Both the position numbers and the translations under genes were made by a program. From the NCBI GenBank assembly GCA_963841405.1, contig CAWJCM010000005.1, positions 124,001-188,000 on the forward strand: a stretch of DNA of 64,000 nucleotides, written 5' to 3'. Position 1 is the first letter of the stretch, and the number at the start of each line of letters is the position of its first letter. Positions 17,881 through 28,619 of the stretch are shown in pieces. This stretch comes from DATBLE01 sp963841405. Its GTDB lineage: Bacteria > Actinomycetota > Thermoleophilia > Gaiellales > Gaiellaceae. The notes below the pieces were generated by a model. The model saw only the letters and a list, made by a program, of their open reading frames with translations. It did not search any database and had not been told where the DNA came from.

Positions 17881-17885
17881 CACGA

Positions 17886-17891
17886 TAGAAT
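17886..17891 (+). promoter_or_regulatory. -10 element (TAGAAT) of uvrA
   Basis: TAGAAT ends 9 bp before the uvrA ATG, predicting an mRNA with only 2-3 untranslated bases. It lies directly after the LexA box. Confidence 0.6.
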
Positions 17892-17900
17892 TGGCGATCG

Positions 17901-20777
<2,877 letters not shown>

Positions 20778-20782
20778 ACTGG

Positions 20783-20810
20783 TTGACAGTACGCATCCGC
20801 CCTGAATACT
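20783..20810 (+). promoter_or_regulatory. Sigma70-type promoter of the PLD gene
   Basis: TTGACA (20783-20788), 16-bp spacer, AATACT (20805-20810). The predicted start is ~25 bp before the ATG at 20843. This is one of the two clearest -35/-10 pairs in the window. Confidence 0.65.
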
Positions 20811-20842
20811 TCGTGCCGTGTTGCACGTGAGGACCAGGCGCG

Positions 20843-22555
20843 ATGGCTGCTGAATTCCAGGTCGCCGGCGGGAACGCGAAGGCGCTCTTCACGCTGAAGA
20901 TCCACCGCAGCGACGGGATGGCTCTCCTGGCCATGAACTGGAAGCAGGAGACGCCGCCGGACGACTTCGTCGGCTTCGCGATCGAGTACCGGGAGCCGGA
21001 CAGCGACCGCTTCTACCCGTTGAAGAACCGCCTCGCCTTCCCGACCGACGGCGGTGCGCTGAACCCGAACCAGCTGTCGACCCTGCAGTCGCCGATCCAG
21101 AAGTTCCGCTGGGTGCACTTCCCGCGCAACGCCGACCTGCTCGGCGATTTCACGTATCGGGTGACGCCGGTGTTCATGGGCGCGGACGACGCGCTCGGCT
21201 ACGGGGAGGCGCAGACCGTCGCGATCGAGCTGCGCCGCGAGACCTATCCCGGCATGCTCAACGTCGCGTTCACGCGGGGCTTCGTCGCGTCGCAGGCATT
21301 CGTGGACTTCTACGAGTCGGCAGGCCCGATCTCGACCCTGCTCCCCCCGAACGCCGACGCGGGCCTGGACTTTGTCCCGACGCATCCGAAGGAGGCGAAG
21401 GCGCTCGCCTGGATGGGCTTCGAGGCGCGGCGGGCAATCCTCGACGTCCTCGACGCAGCGGTCGCGGATCACAAGGCGAAGGTCTGCGTGATCGCCTACG
21501 ACCTGAACGACCCCGAGATCGTGTCGCGGCTGAACAAGCTCGGCAAGCGGCTGAGGGTGATCGTCGACGACAGCGACGCCCACGGCGAGCCGGGCTCAGC
21601 CGAGACGAAGGCGGCAGGCGAGCTCGCCGATTCCGCCGGGGACGACAACGTGCGGCGCCAGCACATGCTGAACCTGCAGCACAACAAGGTGATCGTCATC
21701 GACGGCCCCAAGGGCCAGACCGTCGCCTGCGGCTCGACCAACTTCAGCTGGCGCGGCCTCTACGTCCAGAACAACAACGCGCTCGTGCTCCAGGGGGCCA
21801 CGGCGGTGGCGGCGTATCAGGCGGCGTTCGAGGCGTACTGGCAGGGGCCGCCTCACGACTTCGGCGACACGGACTCGGCGAAGTGGACGGACCTCGGCCT
21901 CCCCGGCATCGACGCCCAGGTCGCGTTCTCGCCGCACTCCACCTCGAACGCTCAGCTCGCGGCGATCGCCGACGACATCGGTAAGCACACGACCTCGTCG
22001 CTCCTCTTCTCGCTGGCGTTCCTCTACCAGACGCCCGGCCCGATCCTGGACGCGATCAAGGAGGTGACCGCGCGCGGCGACGTCTTCGTCTACGGCATCT
22101 CCGACCGCAGGGTGGGCGGCTTCGACTTCGTCGAGCCGGACGGGAACGTCGCTCCCGTCTACCCGTCCCAGCTGCGCAAGGGCGTCCCGCCGCCGTTCTC
22201 CGCGGAGCCGACCGGGGGCGGCGGCATCCGCATGCACCACAAGTTCGTCGTGATCGACTTCGACAAGCCGACGGCCCGCCTCTATCTGGGCTCGTACAAC
22301 TTCTCCTCGCCGGCCGACCGGAAGAACGGCGAGAACCTGCTCCGGATCCGCGACCGGCGCATCGCGGTGTCTTTCATGGTCGAGGCGCTGCGCATCTGCG
22401 ACCACTATCAGTTCCGCGTCAGCCAGAGCCAGTACAAGAAGACAGGCAAGCCCTTCGTGCTCCGCAAGCCGCCGCGCGCTGCCGGCGACCTCCCGTGGTG
22501 GAAGAAGGACTACACGGACGCCCGCCGGATCCGCGACCGCGAGCTGTTCGCCTGA
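20843..22555 (+). CDS. Phospholipase D-like (HKD) protein
   Basis: 570 residues. The N-terminal ~140 residues form a beta-rich fibronectin/Ig-like part (LLAMNWKQETPPDDFVGFAI, then FTYRVTPVFMG). Two PLD catalytic motifs follow: HNKVIVID with GSTNFSWRG, and HHKFVVID with GSYNFSSPADRKNGENL. Both retain H, K and D, so a functional two-motif active site is likely. Substrate (phospholipid or nucleic acid) is unknown. No signal peptide, so probably cytoplasmic. Own promoter with TTGACA/AATACT. A 9-bp-arm hairpin follows at 22592. Similar stand-alone PLD proteins occur in actinobacteria, but a defence role is not supported by neighbours. Confidence 0.85.
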   Translation: MAAEFQVAGGNAKALFTLKIHRSDGMALLAMNWKQETPPDDFVGFAIEYREPDSDRFYPLKNRLAFPTDGGALNPNQLSTLQSPIQKFRWVHFPRNADLLGDFTYRVTPVFMGADDALGYGEAQTVAIELRRETYPGMLNVAFTRGFVASQAFVDFYESAGPISTLLPPNADAGLDFVPTHPKEAKALAWMGFEARRAILDVLDAAVADHKAKVCVIAYDLNDPEIVSRLNKLGKRLRVIVDDSDAHGEPGSAETKAAGELADSAGDDNVRRQHMLNLQHNKVIVIDGPKGQTVACGSTNFSWRGLYVQNNNALVLQGATAVAAYQAAFEAYWQGPPHDFGDTDSAKWTDLGLPGIDAQVAFSPHSTSNAQLAAIADDIGKHTTSSLLFSLAFLYQTPGPILDAIKEVTARGDVFVYGISDRRVGGFDFVEPDGNVAPVYPSQLRKGVPPPFSAEPTGGGGIRMHHKFVVIDFDKPTARLYLGSYNFSSPADRKNGENLLRIRDRRIAVSFMVEALRICDHYQFRVSQSQYKKTGKPFVLRKPPRAAGDLPWWKKDYTDARRIRDRELFA

Positions 22556-22591
22556 CCCGCCTGTGGACGAATCGGCCCTCGAACGTTTCAC

Positions 22592-22610
22592 CCCAGTCTC
22601 AGAGACTGGG
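22592..22610 (+). terminator. CCCAGTCTC-A-GAGACTGGG hairpin after the PLD gene
   Basis: Perfect 9-bp arms around one base, 36 bp after the PLD stop codon, without a T-run. The rest of the 142-bp gap to 22698 shows no recognisable gene. Confidence 0.45.
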
Positions 22611-22697
22611 TGCGGAACGCCACGAGGAACGACATGGCCGCGAGTGAGATCGAGCTGCTCGTCCGAGAGACTCGGCGCCACGAAATAAGCTGAACGT

Positions 22698-23354
22698 ATG
22701 AGCGCGACAGTAGAGTCGCGGCCGGCGCAGGCCGAGCGGGAGTGGTGGCTGCGGCTCGTCCGCGTGCTGGGCGCCCCGACGCGTGTCTTCGTCTGGGTGC
22801 GCGACGACTCAGACGAGGCGGCGGCCGCGCGGCAGGAGCCGCTGACCGCACTTGTCTTCGTCTCCGGCATCGCCATCTTCCTCGCTACCGGCACCGCCGG
22901 CCGCTTCTTCGACGACTTCGAAAACAACAACAGCTACCTGCTGCTGTTTATGGAGTGCATCGTCGCCGGACTACTGGTTGCGATTCAGAACTTCTGGATC
23001 GTCGGCGGGTCCGTTTACCTCGGCGGTCGCACCGCGGACAGCGCCGCGAGCTTCCGTCAGGCCCGGCATGTCGTCGCGCTGGCGACCGCGCCGTTCGTAG
23101 TCGAGCTGATCTTCGTCTGGCCGGTGCGGCTGGCGATGTTCGGCGGCGACTCGTTCCGCGGCGGCGGCTCGGACCACGGCCCGCGCGAGTTCGTCTTCCG
23201 GGTGCTCGACGCGGGCTTTCTCGTGTGGGTGCTGGCTCTGCTCGTGATCGGCGTGCGGACACTCAACGGCTGGCGATGGCCGCGCACGCTCGCCTCGCTC
23301 GGGATCGCGGCTGTCGTGCTGTCGCTGATCGTGCTGCTCCTCGTCGTATTCTGA
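22698..23354 (+). CDS. Yip1-domain-like multi-pass membrane protein
   Basis: 218 residues with about five hydrophobic helices (TALVFVSGIAIFLATGTAG; YLLLFMECIVAGLLVAIQNFW; VALATAPFVVELIFVWPV; FLVWVLALLVIGVRTL; ASLGIAAVVLSLIVLLLVV). The ordering, and the phrases GGSVYLGGR and ALATAPF before helix 3, resemble bacterial Yip1 family proteins. Function unknown. It is followed within 4 bp by the histidine phosphatase gene, so the two are probably cotranscribed. Confidence 0.7.
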   Translation: MSATVESRPAQAEREWWLRLVRVLGAPTRVFVWVRDDSDEAAAARQEPLTALVFVSGIAIFLATGTAGRFFDDFENNNSYLLLFMECIVAGLLVAIQNFWIVGGSVYLGGRTADSAASFRQARHVVALATAPFVVELIFVWPVRLAMFGGDSFRGGGSDHGPREFVFRVLDAGFLVWVLALLVIGVRTLNGWRWPRTLASLGIAAVVLSLIVLLLVVF

Positions 23355-23358
23355 GCCG

Positions 23359-23922
23359 ATGGCGGTCGAGGTCGTCTACGAGACACACTCGACGAGCGTC
23401 GACAACGAGCGCGGGATCGCGAGCGGGTGGCTCGACGGCGAGCTGTCCGTGCGCGGCCGCGAGCAGGCGGTCGAGCTCGGCCGGCGCCGGCGTGACGACC
23501 GGATCTCCGCGGCCTACGTTTCGGATCTCGGCCGCGCGGTCGAGACGGCCGAGCTCGCGTTCGCCGGCACGGACGTCCCGGTGCTGCAGGACCCGAGGCT
23601 GCGCGAATGCGACTACGGCGCGCTGAACGGCGCGCCGGTGGACGAGGTCGCGACGGTCCGACGACGGCACGTCGAAGAGCCGTTCGCGGGCGGCGAGAGC
23701 TACCGGCAGGTGGTCGAGCGGACGCGTGCGTTCCTCGAGGACGTCACGTCTCGCCACGAGGGCCAGCGGATCGTCGTGATCGCGCACTCCGCCAACCGCT
23801 GGGCGCTCGACCAGCTCGTGAACGGCGCGCCGCTCGAGCAGCTGGTGGACGCGCCGTTCGAGTGGCAGCCCGGCTGGGTCTACGTCGTGAACGCCTCCAG
23901 CTCGGCGTCCGACATCGAGTAG
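23359..23922 (+). CDS. Histidine phosphatase family protein (variant RHG motif)
   Basis: 187 residues. The catalytic-His motif reads ETHSTSVDNERG rather than the canonical L-x-RHG-E-T-x-x-N. His10 and the downstream Asn are kept, but the preceding Arg is Thr. Other family features are present: AYVSDLGRAVETAELAF, LRECDYGALNG, and the second catalytic His in VVIAHSANRWAL. It is a phosphoglycerate mutase-like phosphatase with unknown substrate. Loss of the Arg may change specificity. Its last 43 bp overlap the 3' end of panB on the other strand. Confidence 0.8.
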   Translation: MAVEVVYETHSTSVDNERGIASGWLDGELSVRGREQAVELGRRRRDDRISAAYVSDLGRAVETAELAFAGTDVPVLQDPRLRECDYGALNGAPVDEVATVRRRHVEEPFAGGESYRQVVERTRAFLEDVTSRHEGQRIVVIAHSANRWALDQLVNGAPLEQLVDAPFEWQPGWVYVVNASSSASDIE

Positions 23923-24731
23923 GTGTGCTCCGGGCCCGGGAACGCCCCCGAGCGGACGTCGGCGGCGTAGGCCTCGAGCGCGTCGCGAATCTCACGCGAG
24001 AGGTTCGCGTACCGCTTGACGAAGCGGGGGAGATGACCCTCGGTCAGCCCGAGCAGGTCGTGGTAGACGAGCACCTGGCCGTCGCAGTCCGGCCCGGCGC
24101 CGATCCCGATCGTCGGGATCGACAGCCCGCGCGTGATCCGCCCGGCGACCGGTGCGGGGATCGCCTCCAGCACGATCGAGCAGCACCCCGAGGCCTCCAG
24201 CTCGCGTGCATCGACGAGCAGCTGCCGTGCCGCCTCCGCCGTCTTGCCCTGCGTCTTGAAGCCGCCCAGCATCGTTGCCGACTGGGGTGTCAGGCCGATA
24301 TGGCCCATCACCGGGATCCCGGCCTCCACGATCCGCCGGACGCGCGAGACCATCGGCCCGGCGCCCTCGAGCTTGACGATGTCGGCGCCGCCTTCCTTGA
24401 CGAACCGGATCGCCGTACGCACGGCGTCGTCGTCCGAGACCTGGTACGAACCGAACGGCAGGTCGCCGACGACCAGCGGCCGGTTCGAGTGCCGCGAGAC
24501 CGTCCGCGTGAGCAACAGCATCTCGTCGACAGTGACCGGCACCGTGGTGCCCTCGTGGCCGAGCACGACCATCGCCGCCGTATCGCCGACGAGGACGATG
24601 TCGATGCCGGCGTCCTCGGCGAAGCGCGCGCCGGGTGCGTCGTACGCGGTGACCATGACGATCCTGTCGCCGCGCGCCTTCATTGCGGCGAGCTCGGGCA
24701 GCGGCAGCTTGCCTGCGGGCACGGTGCTCAT
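23880..24731 (-). CDS. panB: 3-methyl-2-oxobutanoate hydroxymethyltransferase
   Basis: 283 residues, full-length TIM-barrel enzyme that transfers a one-carbon unit from 5,10-methylene-THF to ketoisovalerate, giving ketopantoate. Signatures: VTAYDAPGARFAEDAGID, LVGDTAAMVVLGHEGT, GDLPFGSY, GHIGLTPQS, GIGAGPDCDGQVLV. Metal ligands fall in VGDT and EGA. The ATG overlaps the panC stop (ATGA, 24728-24731). It is the third gene of a DUF2520-panC-panB operon for pantothenate synthesis. Confidence 0.96.
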   Translation of the reverse strand: MSTVPAGKLPLPELAAMKARGDRIVMVTAYDAPGARFAEDAGIDIVLVGDTAAMVVLGHEGTTVPVTVDEMLLLTRTVSRHSNRPLVVGDLPFGSYQVSDDDAVRTAIRFVKEGGADIVKLEGAGPMVSRVRRIVEAGIPVMGHIGLTPQSATMLGGFKTQGKTAEAARQLLVDARELEASGCCSIVLEAIPAPVAGRITRGLSIPTIGIGAGPDCDGQVLVYHDLLGLTEGHLPRFVKRYANLSREIRDALEAYAADVRSGAFPGPEHTYSMSDAELEAFTT

Positions 24732-25489
24732 CGGTTGCCTCCTTCGAGGGGGACGTTGTCGATCAGGCGGACCGAGCCGACGCGGATCGCGCCGGCCAGC
24801 GTGGGCGGGTCGAACGGAGCAACCTCGACGTAGTCGACGTCGAGGCCCTTGAGCCGCTCGCGTGCCAGTGCGAGGTCGCGGGTGGCAAGAGCTCGCGGGA
24901 GGGCGAGCGCGACCGAGCGCTCGCCCTCGGAGAGGAGCATGTTCCGCGAGGAGAGGGCAAGGCCGTCGGCGTCGCGTACCGTCGGCAGCACGCGCAACTC
25001 GACCTCGAGGTTCAGGTCGCGGATCATCCGGCGGAGCACCTCGACCTGCTGGGCGTCCTTCTGGCCGAAGTACGCACGCAGCGGGCGGACAATGTTGCAG
25101 AGCTTGAGGCAGATCGTCGCGACACCCCGGAAGTGGCCGGGCCGGTGGTCGCCCTCGAGGCCCTGCGACGCCTCGGTCACGTCGACCCACGTCTCGTAGC
25201 CGGCCGGATAGAGCTCCTCGAGCGGAGGGACGAAGAGCACGTCGACGCCCGCCTCCTCGGCGATCGCGGCGTCCGCGGCTTCGTCGCGCGGGTAGCGGCC
25301 CAGGTCGCAGGTGTCGCCGAACTGGGCCGGGTTGACGAACAGGCTTGCGACCACCAGGTCGCTCTCCTTCTGCGCGGCGGCGAAGAGCGAGACGTGACCG
25401 GCGTGGTACGCGCCCATGGTCGGGACGAGTCCGACCTGCCGGTGGCCCAGCGTGGCGCGGGTCTCCGCGATCGTCCGGGTGATCCTCAT
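24728..25489 (-). CDS. panC: Pantothenate synthetase (pantoate-beta-alanine ligase)
   Basis: 253 residues. Adenylate-forming ligase joining pantoate and beta-alanine. The VPTMGAYHAGH motif (HIGH-like), FVNPAQFG, YFGQKDAQQ and LALSSRNMLLS (KMSKS-like) are all present. It is slightly shorter than the usual ~280 residues at the C-terminus. The ATG overlaps the stop of the DUF2520 gene (ATGA). No panD is visible nearby, so beta-alanine comes from elsewhere. Confidence 0.95.
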   Translation of the reverse strand: MRITRTIAETRATLGHRQVGLVPTMGAYHAGHVSLFAAAQKESDLVVASLFVNPAQFGDTCDLGRYPRDEAADAAIAEEAGVDVLFVPPLEELYPAGYETWVDVTEASQGLEGDHRPGHFRGVATICLKLCNIVRPLRAYFGQKDAQQVEVLRRMIRDLNLEVELRVLPTVRDADGLALSSRNMLLSEGERSVALALPRALATRDLALARERLKGLDVDYVEVAPFDPPTLAGAIRVGSVRLIDNVPLEGGNR

Positions 25490-26145
25490 GCCGTCGTCAC
25501 CTCGGCGAGCGCCCGGTACATCGGCTCGAGCTCGGGTCGGGCATCGTGCAGCGCTCCGATGTGCGCGTCGACCACCGACCGGTCGCCGCGCGCGATCGGC
25601 CCGGTCAGCTGGAAGCCGTTGTCGATCGTGCGGATCATCAGCGGGACGAGCGCTTCGGGCGGTGCGCCGGCGTCCTCGAAGAGGCGCGAGGCCGATCGGT
25701 AGAGCGTGACGAGGTAGTTCGAGGCGATCGAAGCGCCCGCGTGGTAGAGCACGCGGGCGTCGTCGGGCAGGTCGAACGGGCGCAGGCCGAGGGTCGTCGC
25801 CAGCTCGCGGCCGAGTGCGCGCGCCTCGCCGGACTCGGCGGTGACCGCGGCCCAGGCGCCGTCGAGCTGCTCCGGGCCGCGTTCCAGCGTGAAGGTCTGG
25901 AGCGGGTGGACGGAAAAGCGCCGCTCGTGCGGGTCGAGCGCCGCCAGCGGTGTGGCGCCGCTGACGTGGACGACCCACGGCCCGGGCTCGATTCCTGCCG
26001 CGACCTCGGCGATAGCCCGGTCGGGGACGCAGAGCAGGACGAGCTCTGCGCCCCCGTCGCGCAGCTCGACCCCGTGCTCGCGCAGGCGGGCGCTCAGCGC
26101 CGAGCCCACGCGGCCGCGACCGATCACGTTGACGCTGTCGACCAT
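25486..26145 (-). CDS. Rossmann-fold DUF2520 protein, candidate ketopantoate reductase
   Basis: 219 residues. N-terminal NAD(P)-binding motif VNVIGRGRVGSALSARL, HVSGATPL, FSVHPLQTF, and a helical C-terminal domain with YHAGASIASNYLVTLY (6-phosphogluconate dehydrogenase-like). It is the first gene of an operon with panC and panB, linked by stop-start overlaps. Pantothenate synthesis needs ketopantoate reduction, and no panE is visible. DUF2520 proteins beside panC/panB have therefore been proposed as alternative reductases (PanG-like). That assignment is inference from context and fold. Confidence 0.8.
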   Translation of the reverse strand: MVDSVNVIGRGRVGSALSARLREHGVELRDGGAELVLLCVPDRAIAEVAAGIEPGPWVVHVSGATPLAALDPHERRFSVHPLQTFTLERGPEQLDGAWAAVTAESGEARALGRELATTLGLRPFDLPDDARVLYHAGASIASNYLVTLYRSASRLFEDAGAPPEALVPLMIRTIDNGFQLTGPIARGDRSVVDAHIGALHDARPELEPMYRALAEVTTA

Positions 26146-26262
26146 CTCGAAGCTCCAGTTCCGCAGGGGATACCGGGCGTCGTAAGTCTAGCCTGCGCCG
26201 GTTTACGGTATGACCCCCGAGCGCCGAGGCTCAGGTCAGCGCGCGTGGGCGTTTCCGTCGGG

Positions 26263-26601
26263 CTACTTGCGGGATTGCAGCTCCCAGGCGCCGATCAGGG
26301 CATCTTCGATGATCTCTGCGTTGCCGTTCTCGAGATCGGCGACGATCATCATGTGCTTCGTATAGCGCTTCGGCACGGAGAACGTTTCGGGGAACGACTG
26401 CAGCAGGAAGTCTTTGAAGTCGAACGACGCGCGGATGACGACGTGGCTGTGGTCGAGCTGCCGGGCAACCATACGCCCCCGGTACCTCCACTCAAGCCGC
26501 CCGTCGCGGCGACGCTCGGCGACACCGTCGAGCTGAGCGGCCAGGCGGCTGAGCTCATCAAGCCTCCGGGCGACAGGTTCGCGGCCCTGGGCCTGATTCA
26601 C
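26263..26601 (-). CDS. MmcQ/YjbR-like small DNA-binding-fold protein
   Basis: 112 residues from GTG 26601, which overlaps the SDR stop (GTGA, 26598-26601). The order LSRLAAQLDGVAERRRDGRLEW, RMVARQL, FDFKDFLLQSFPETFS and IEDALIGAWEL matches the MmcQ/YjbR/CyaY-like fold: hydrophobic helix, strand-loop-strand, then terminal A-W-x-L. These proteins are often annotated as DNA-binding, but the role is unclear. Base composition is less GC-rich than its neighbours. The 117 bp between this gene and the DUF2520 start hold nothing recognisable. Confidence 0.65.
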   Translation of the reverse strand: MNQAQGREPVARRLDELSRLAAQLDGVAERRRDGRLEWRYRGRMVARQLDHSHVVIRASFDFKDFLLQSFPETFSVPKRYTKHMMIVADLENGNAEIIEDALIGAWELQSRK

Positions 26602-27530
26602 CGAAACTCGTCGATGCCGCGGCCGTCGTCCTGCTCCCACCCGTGGGCGGCAATGTACCCCCAGCAGTCCGGCCGGCTGCCGTCGGTGTCGGTGACGTCG
26701 TAGGCGTCAGCGAGCTGACGGGCGCTGACGATAGTGCCGGCCCAGCGGTCGGCGTCAACGGCGCCTGCGAGCGCTGCCACGCCTCTCGCGACATATGTGG
26801 GCGACTCGGAGATCGCGAATCCAGGGCGCACGTTCAAGGCATCGCGCCAGTTGGCCTCGCTGACGCCGAAGTTCTCCAACATTTTCTCCGAGCGCAGCCA
26901 GCCAGGTGTGACACCGACGACCGTCACGGGGCTGTTCTCCAGCTCGGCGTTGAGCCCCTTGACGATTCGCTCGACGTTGGCCTTGACCAGGTCGTAGTAG
27001 AAGCCCACGTTCCGTCGGAACTCGGCATTCGCCTCCGAGGTGCCGTCGGTCATCTCCACCACGAGCCCCTGGCTTCCCCGAGCATCGGCGGTGCGCAGCA
27101 TGAGCGGGATCGAGGCCCGGCACGAGATCAGGTGCGTATGCACGCCCATCTGCAGCATCCGCAGCCCGCCGGCCCAGTCGTGCTCCCAGAGCGGCTTGTC
27201 CCATTCCATGTACCTGTCACCGCCGAAGATGTCGTTCACCAGGACGTCGAGCCGGCTCTGCTCGCGCTCGATGCCCGCGACCAGCTCGGCAACCGCAGCA
27301 GGGTCTTCGTGATCGACCACGAGCGCCGTCCCCGTGCCTCCCGCGGCCGCGATCAGGTCTCCAGTCTCCTCGATCGTCTCGGGCCTGCCGATCTCAGACG
27401 GCCCGGTCGTCCGGCTGCTGCGGCCGGTGGCGTAAACGTAGAAGCCCGTGCAGGCAAGCTCGACGGCGATCGCCCGGCCGGCGCCGCGCGTCGCGCCCGC
27501 CACAAGCGCCACCCTCACCGCCTCGGTCAC
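26598..27530 (-). CDS. Short-chain dehydrogenase/reductase
   Basis: 310 residues. Cofactor loop ALVAGATRGAGRAIAVEL (T-G-x3-G-x-G type), VVDHEDPAAV, DVLVNDIFGGD (NNAG position altered to NDIF), and the catalytic Y-x3-K as YYDLVKANVE. PGW follows at the usual distance (GVTPGWL). The C-terminal extension with YDVTDTDGSRPDCWGY is typical of a subgroup of actinobacterial SDRs annotated as oxidoreductases of unknown substrate. GTG 27530 is chosen because it starts 8 codons before the Rossmann motif and overlaps the stop of the small upstream ORF (GTGA). Confidence 0.85.
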   Translation of the reverse strand: MTEAVRVALVAGATRGAGRAIAVELACTGFYVYATGRSSRTTGPSEIGRPETIEETGDLIAAAGGTGTALVVDHEDPAAVAELVAGIEREQSRLDVLVNDIFGGDRYMEWDKPLWEHDWAGGLRMLQMGVHTHLISCRASIPLMLRTADARGSQGLVVEMTDGTSEANAEFRRNVGFYYDLVKANVERIVKGLNAELENSPVTVVGVTPGWLRSEKMLENFGVSEANWRDALNVRPGFAISESPTYVARGVAALAGAVDADRWAGTIVSARQLADAYDVTDTDGSRPDCWGYIAAHGWEQDDGRGIDEFR

Positions 27531-27772
27531 ATCGACCCGGAGTATTCCACCCGGTGCAGGAAGGCGTCGAGCAGCTCGCGTGCACCTGCGTATCCTCCGC
27601 CTGCGATCTGGATCGTGAGCGGACCCTCCTCGGCGCAGAAAGAGCACGTTCCTGCACTCGGGCGGCGCGGCGTCGGTGACGGGACTGCCCTCTTCCACGG
27701 GCAGCTTCTTCCCCAATAGATTCGCCCCGGGGATACTGCGGTAGTGCCTAGTCGCCTGGCTGGTGGTTGCAA
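27527..27772 (-). CDS. Uncertain small ORF coupled to the SDR, possibly frameshifted
   Basis: From TTG 27772 the frame encodes 81 residues ending CSFCAEEGPLTIQIAGGGYA ... HRVEYSGSM, and its TGA overlaps the SDR GTG (GTGA). The C-terminal half looks protein-like, with a C-x2-C. The N-terminal half reads poorly here, while the adjacent frame gives plausible sequence (NLLGKKLPVEEGSPVTDAA, then ECRNVLF). A one-base indel near 27640 would join them. It may be a broken small gene. No family recognised. Confidence 0.35.
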   Translation of the reverse strand: MQPPARRLGTTAVSPGRIYWGRSCPWKRAVPSPTPRRPSAGTCSFCAEEGPLTIQIAGGGYAGARELLDAFLHRVEYSGSM

Positions 27773-27775
27773 GAA

Positions 27776-28351
27776 CTACATGCGGTCCGCGATCCTGCGC
27801 TCGAGCGTGGCCTTCACCTCGGGCCAGTCGTCGTCGATCACCGCATACCACGCCGAGTCGCGGCGCTCGCCGCCGCGGACGACCATGTGCTTGCGGTGGA
27901 TGCCCTCGAACTCGGCAGGAATCGCCGCGAGCGCCGCCCGAGCGCGCTCGTTCTTCGCGTCGGTCTTGAACTCCACGCGATGCGCGCCGAGCGTCTCGAA
28001 GGCGTGCCGGAGCAGCAGATACTTCGCGTCGGTGTTCGCGCCGGTCCCCCAGGCGGAGGGGGTGTTCCAGGTGTTTCCGATCTCCAGCCGGAGGTGCTCC
28101 GGGAAGACGTTCAGGTAGCTGGTCGAGCCGATCACCGTCCCGTCCAGCATGACCACGAAGTGGTACGCGTCCGTCCCGTCCAGCGCCCGCCGGATCCACG
28201 CCTCCGGGTCGCGCGTGGTCATCCACGTCCAAGCCCGCTCATCGGCGGCGGCAGCACGGAGTCCGTCCACGTGCTGCGGCCCGATCGGCTCGAGCGTCAC
28301 GATCCGGCCGTCGAGCGTCGGCCTGAGCTGGTCCTCCCACGTCACCGCCAT
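27776..28351 (-). CDS. GNAT N-acetyltransferase (RimJ/RimL type)
   Basis: 191 residues: GRIVTLEPIGPQHVDGL at the N-terminus, then IGSTSYLNVFPEHLRLEIGNTW, the acetyl-CoA region ANTDAKYLLLRHAFE, and HRVEFKTDAKNERARAAL. This pattern is the RimJ/RimL subfamily that acetylates protein N-termini or small amines. The substrate is unknown. Divergent from the FmdB gene with 20 bp between starts. It may lead the minus-strand SDR/YjbR group. Confidence 0.85.
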   Translation of the reverse strand: MAVTWEDQLRPTLDGRIVTLEPIGPQHVDGLRAAAADERAWTWMTTRDPEAWIRRALDGTDAYHFVVMLDGTVIGSTSYLNVFPEHLRLEIGNTWNTPSAWGTGANTDAKYLLLRHAFETLGAHRVEFKTDAKNERARAALAAIPAEFEGIHRKHMVVRGGERRDSAWYAVIDDDWPEVKATLERRIADRM

Positions 28352-28371
28352 ATGTCTACACTGCAGCAGCG

Positions 28372-28587
28372 ATGCCCATTTACGAGTACGTCTGCATGAA
28401 GTGCGAGTCGCACTTCGAGGAGCTCGTCCGGAACGGCGAGACGCCGAAATGTCCCGACTGCTCGAGCGCCAAGGTGCTGAAGCAGTTCTCCGTCTTCGCC
28501 ACCCACGGGGCGGAATCGGCGCCGAGCTTCGGCCAGACCGCAGCCGGCGGCGGCTGCTGCGGCGGCTCCTGCGGCTGCGGTCACTGA
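28372..28587 (+). CDS. FmdB/RPP14-type zinc ribbon protein
   Basis: 71 residues starting MPIYEYVCMKCESHFE, with C-x2-C and, after ~20 residues, KCPDCSSAKVLKQF, the FmdB regulatory zinc ribbon. The C-terminus is Gly/Cys-rich (GGGCCGGSCGCGH). These proteins are widespread and mostly uncharacterised; the name comes from formamidase operons. TACACT ~10 bp before the ATG suggests a nearly leaderless message. Confidence 0.85.
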   Translation: MPIYEYVCMKCESHFEELVRNGETPKCPDCSSAKVLKQFSVFATHGAESAPSFGQTAAGGGCCGGSCGCGH

Positions 28588-28619
28588 CCATCCGGCCGAG
28601 CGCCTAGACTCCGGCGTCG

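Noticed and set aside
20843..22555. PLD-like protein as part of a defence system
   Set aside because: Neighbours (uvrA, Yip1-like, phosphatase) give no defence context and it has its own promoter and terminator-like hairpin.
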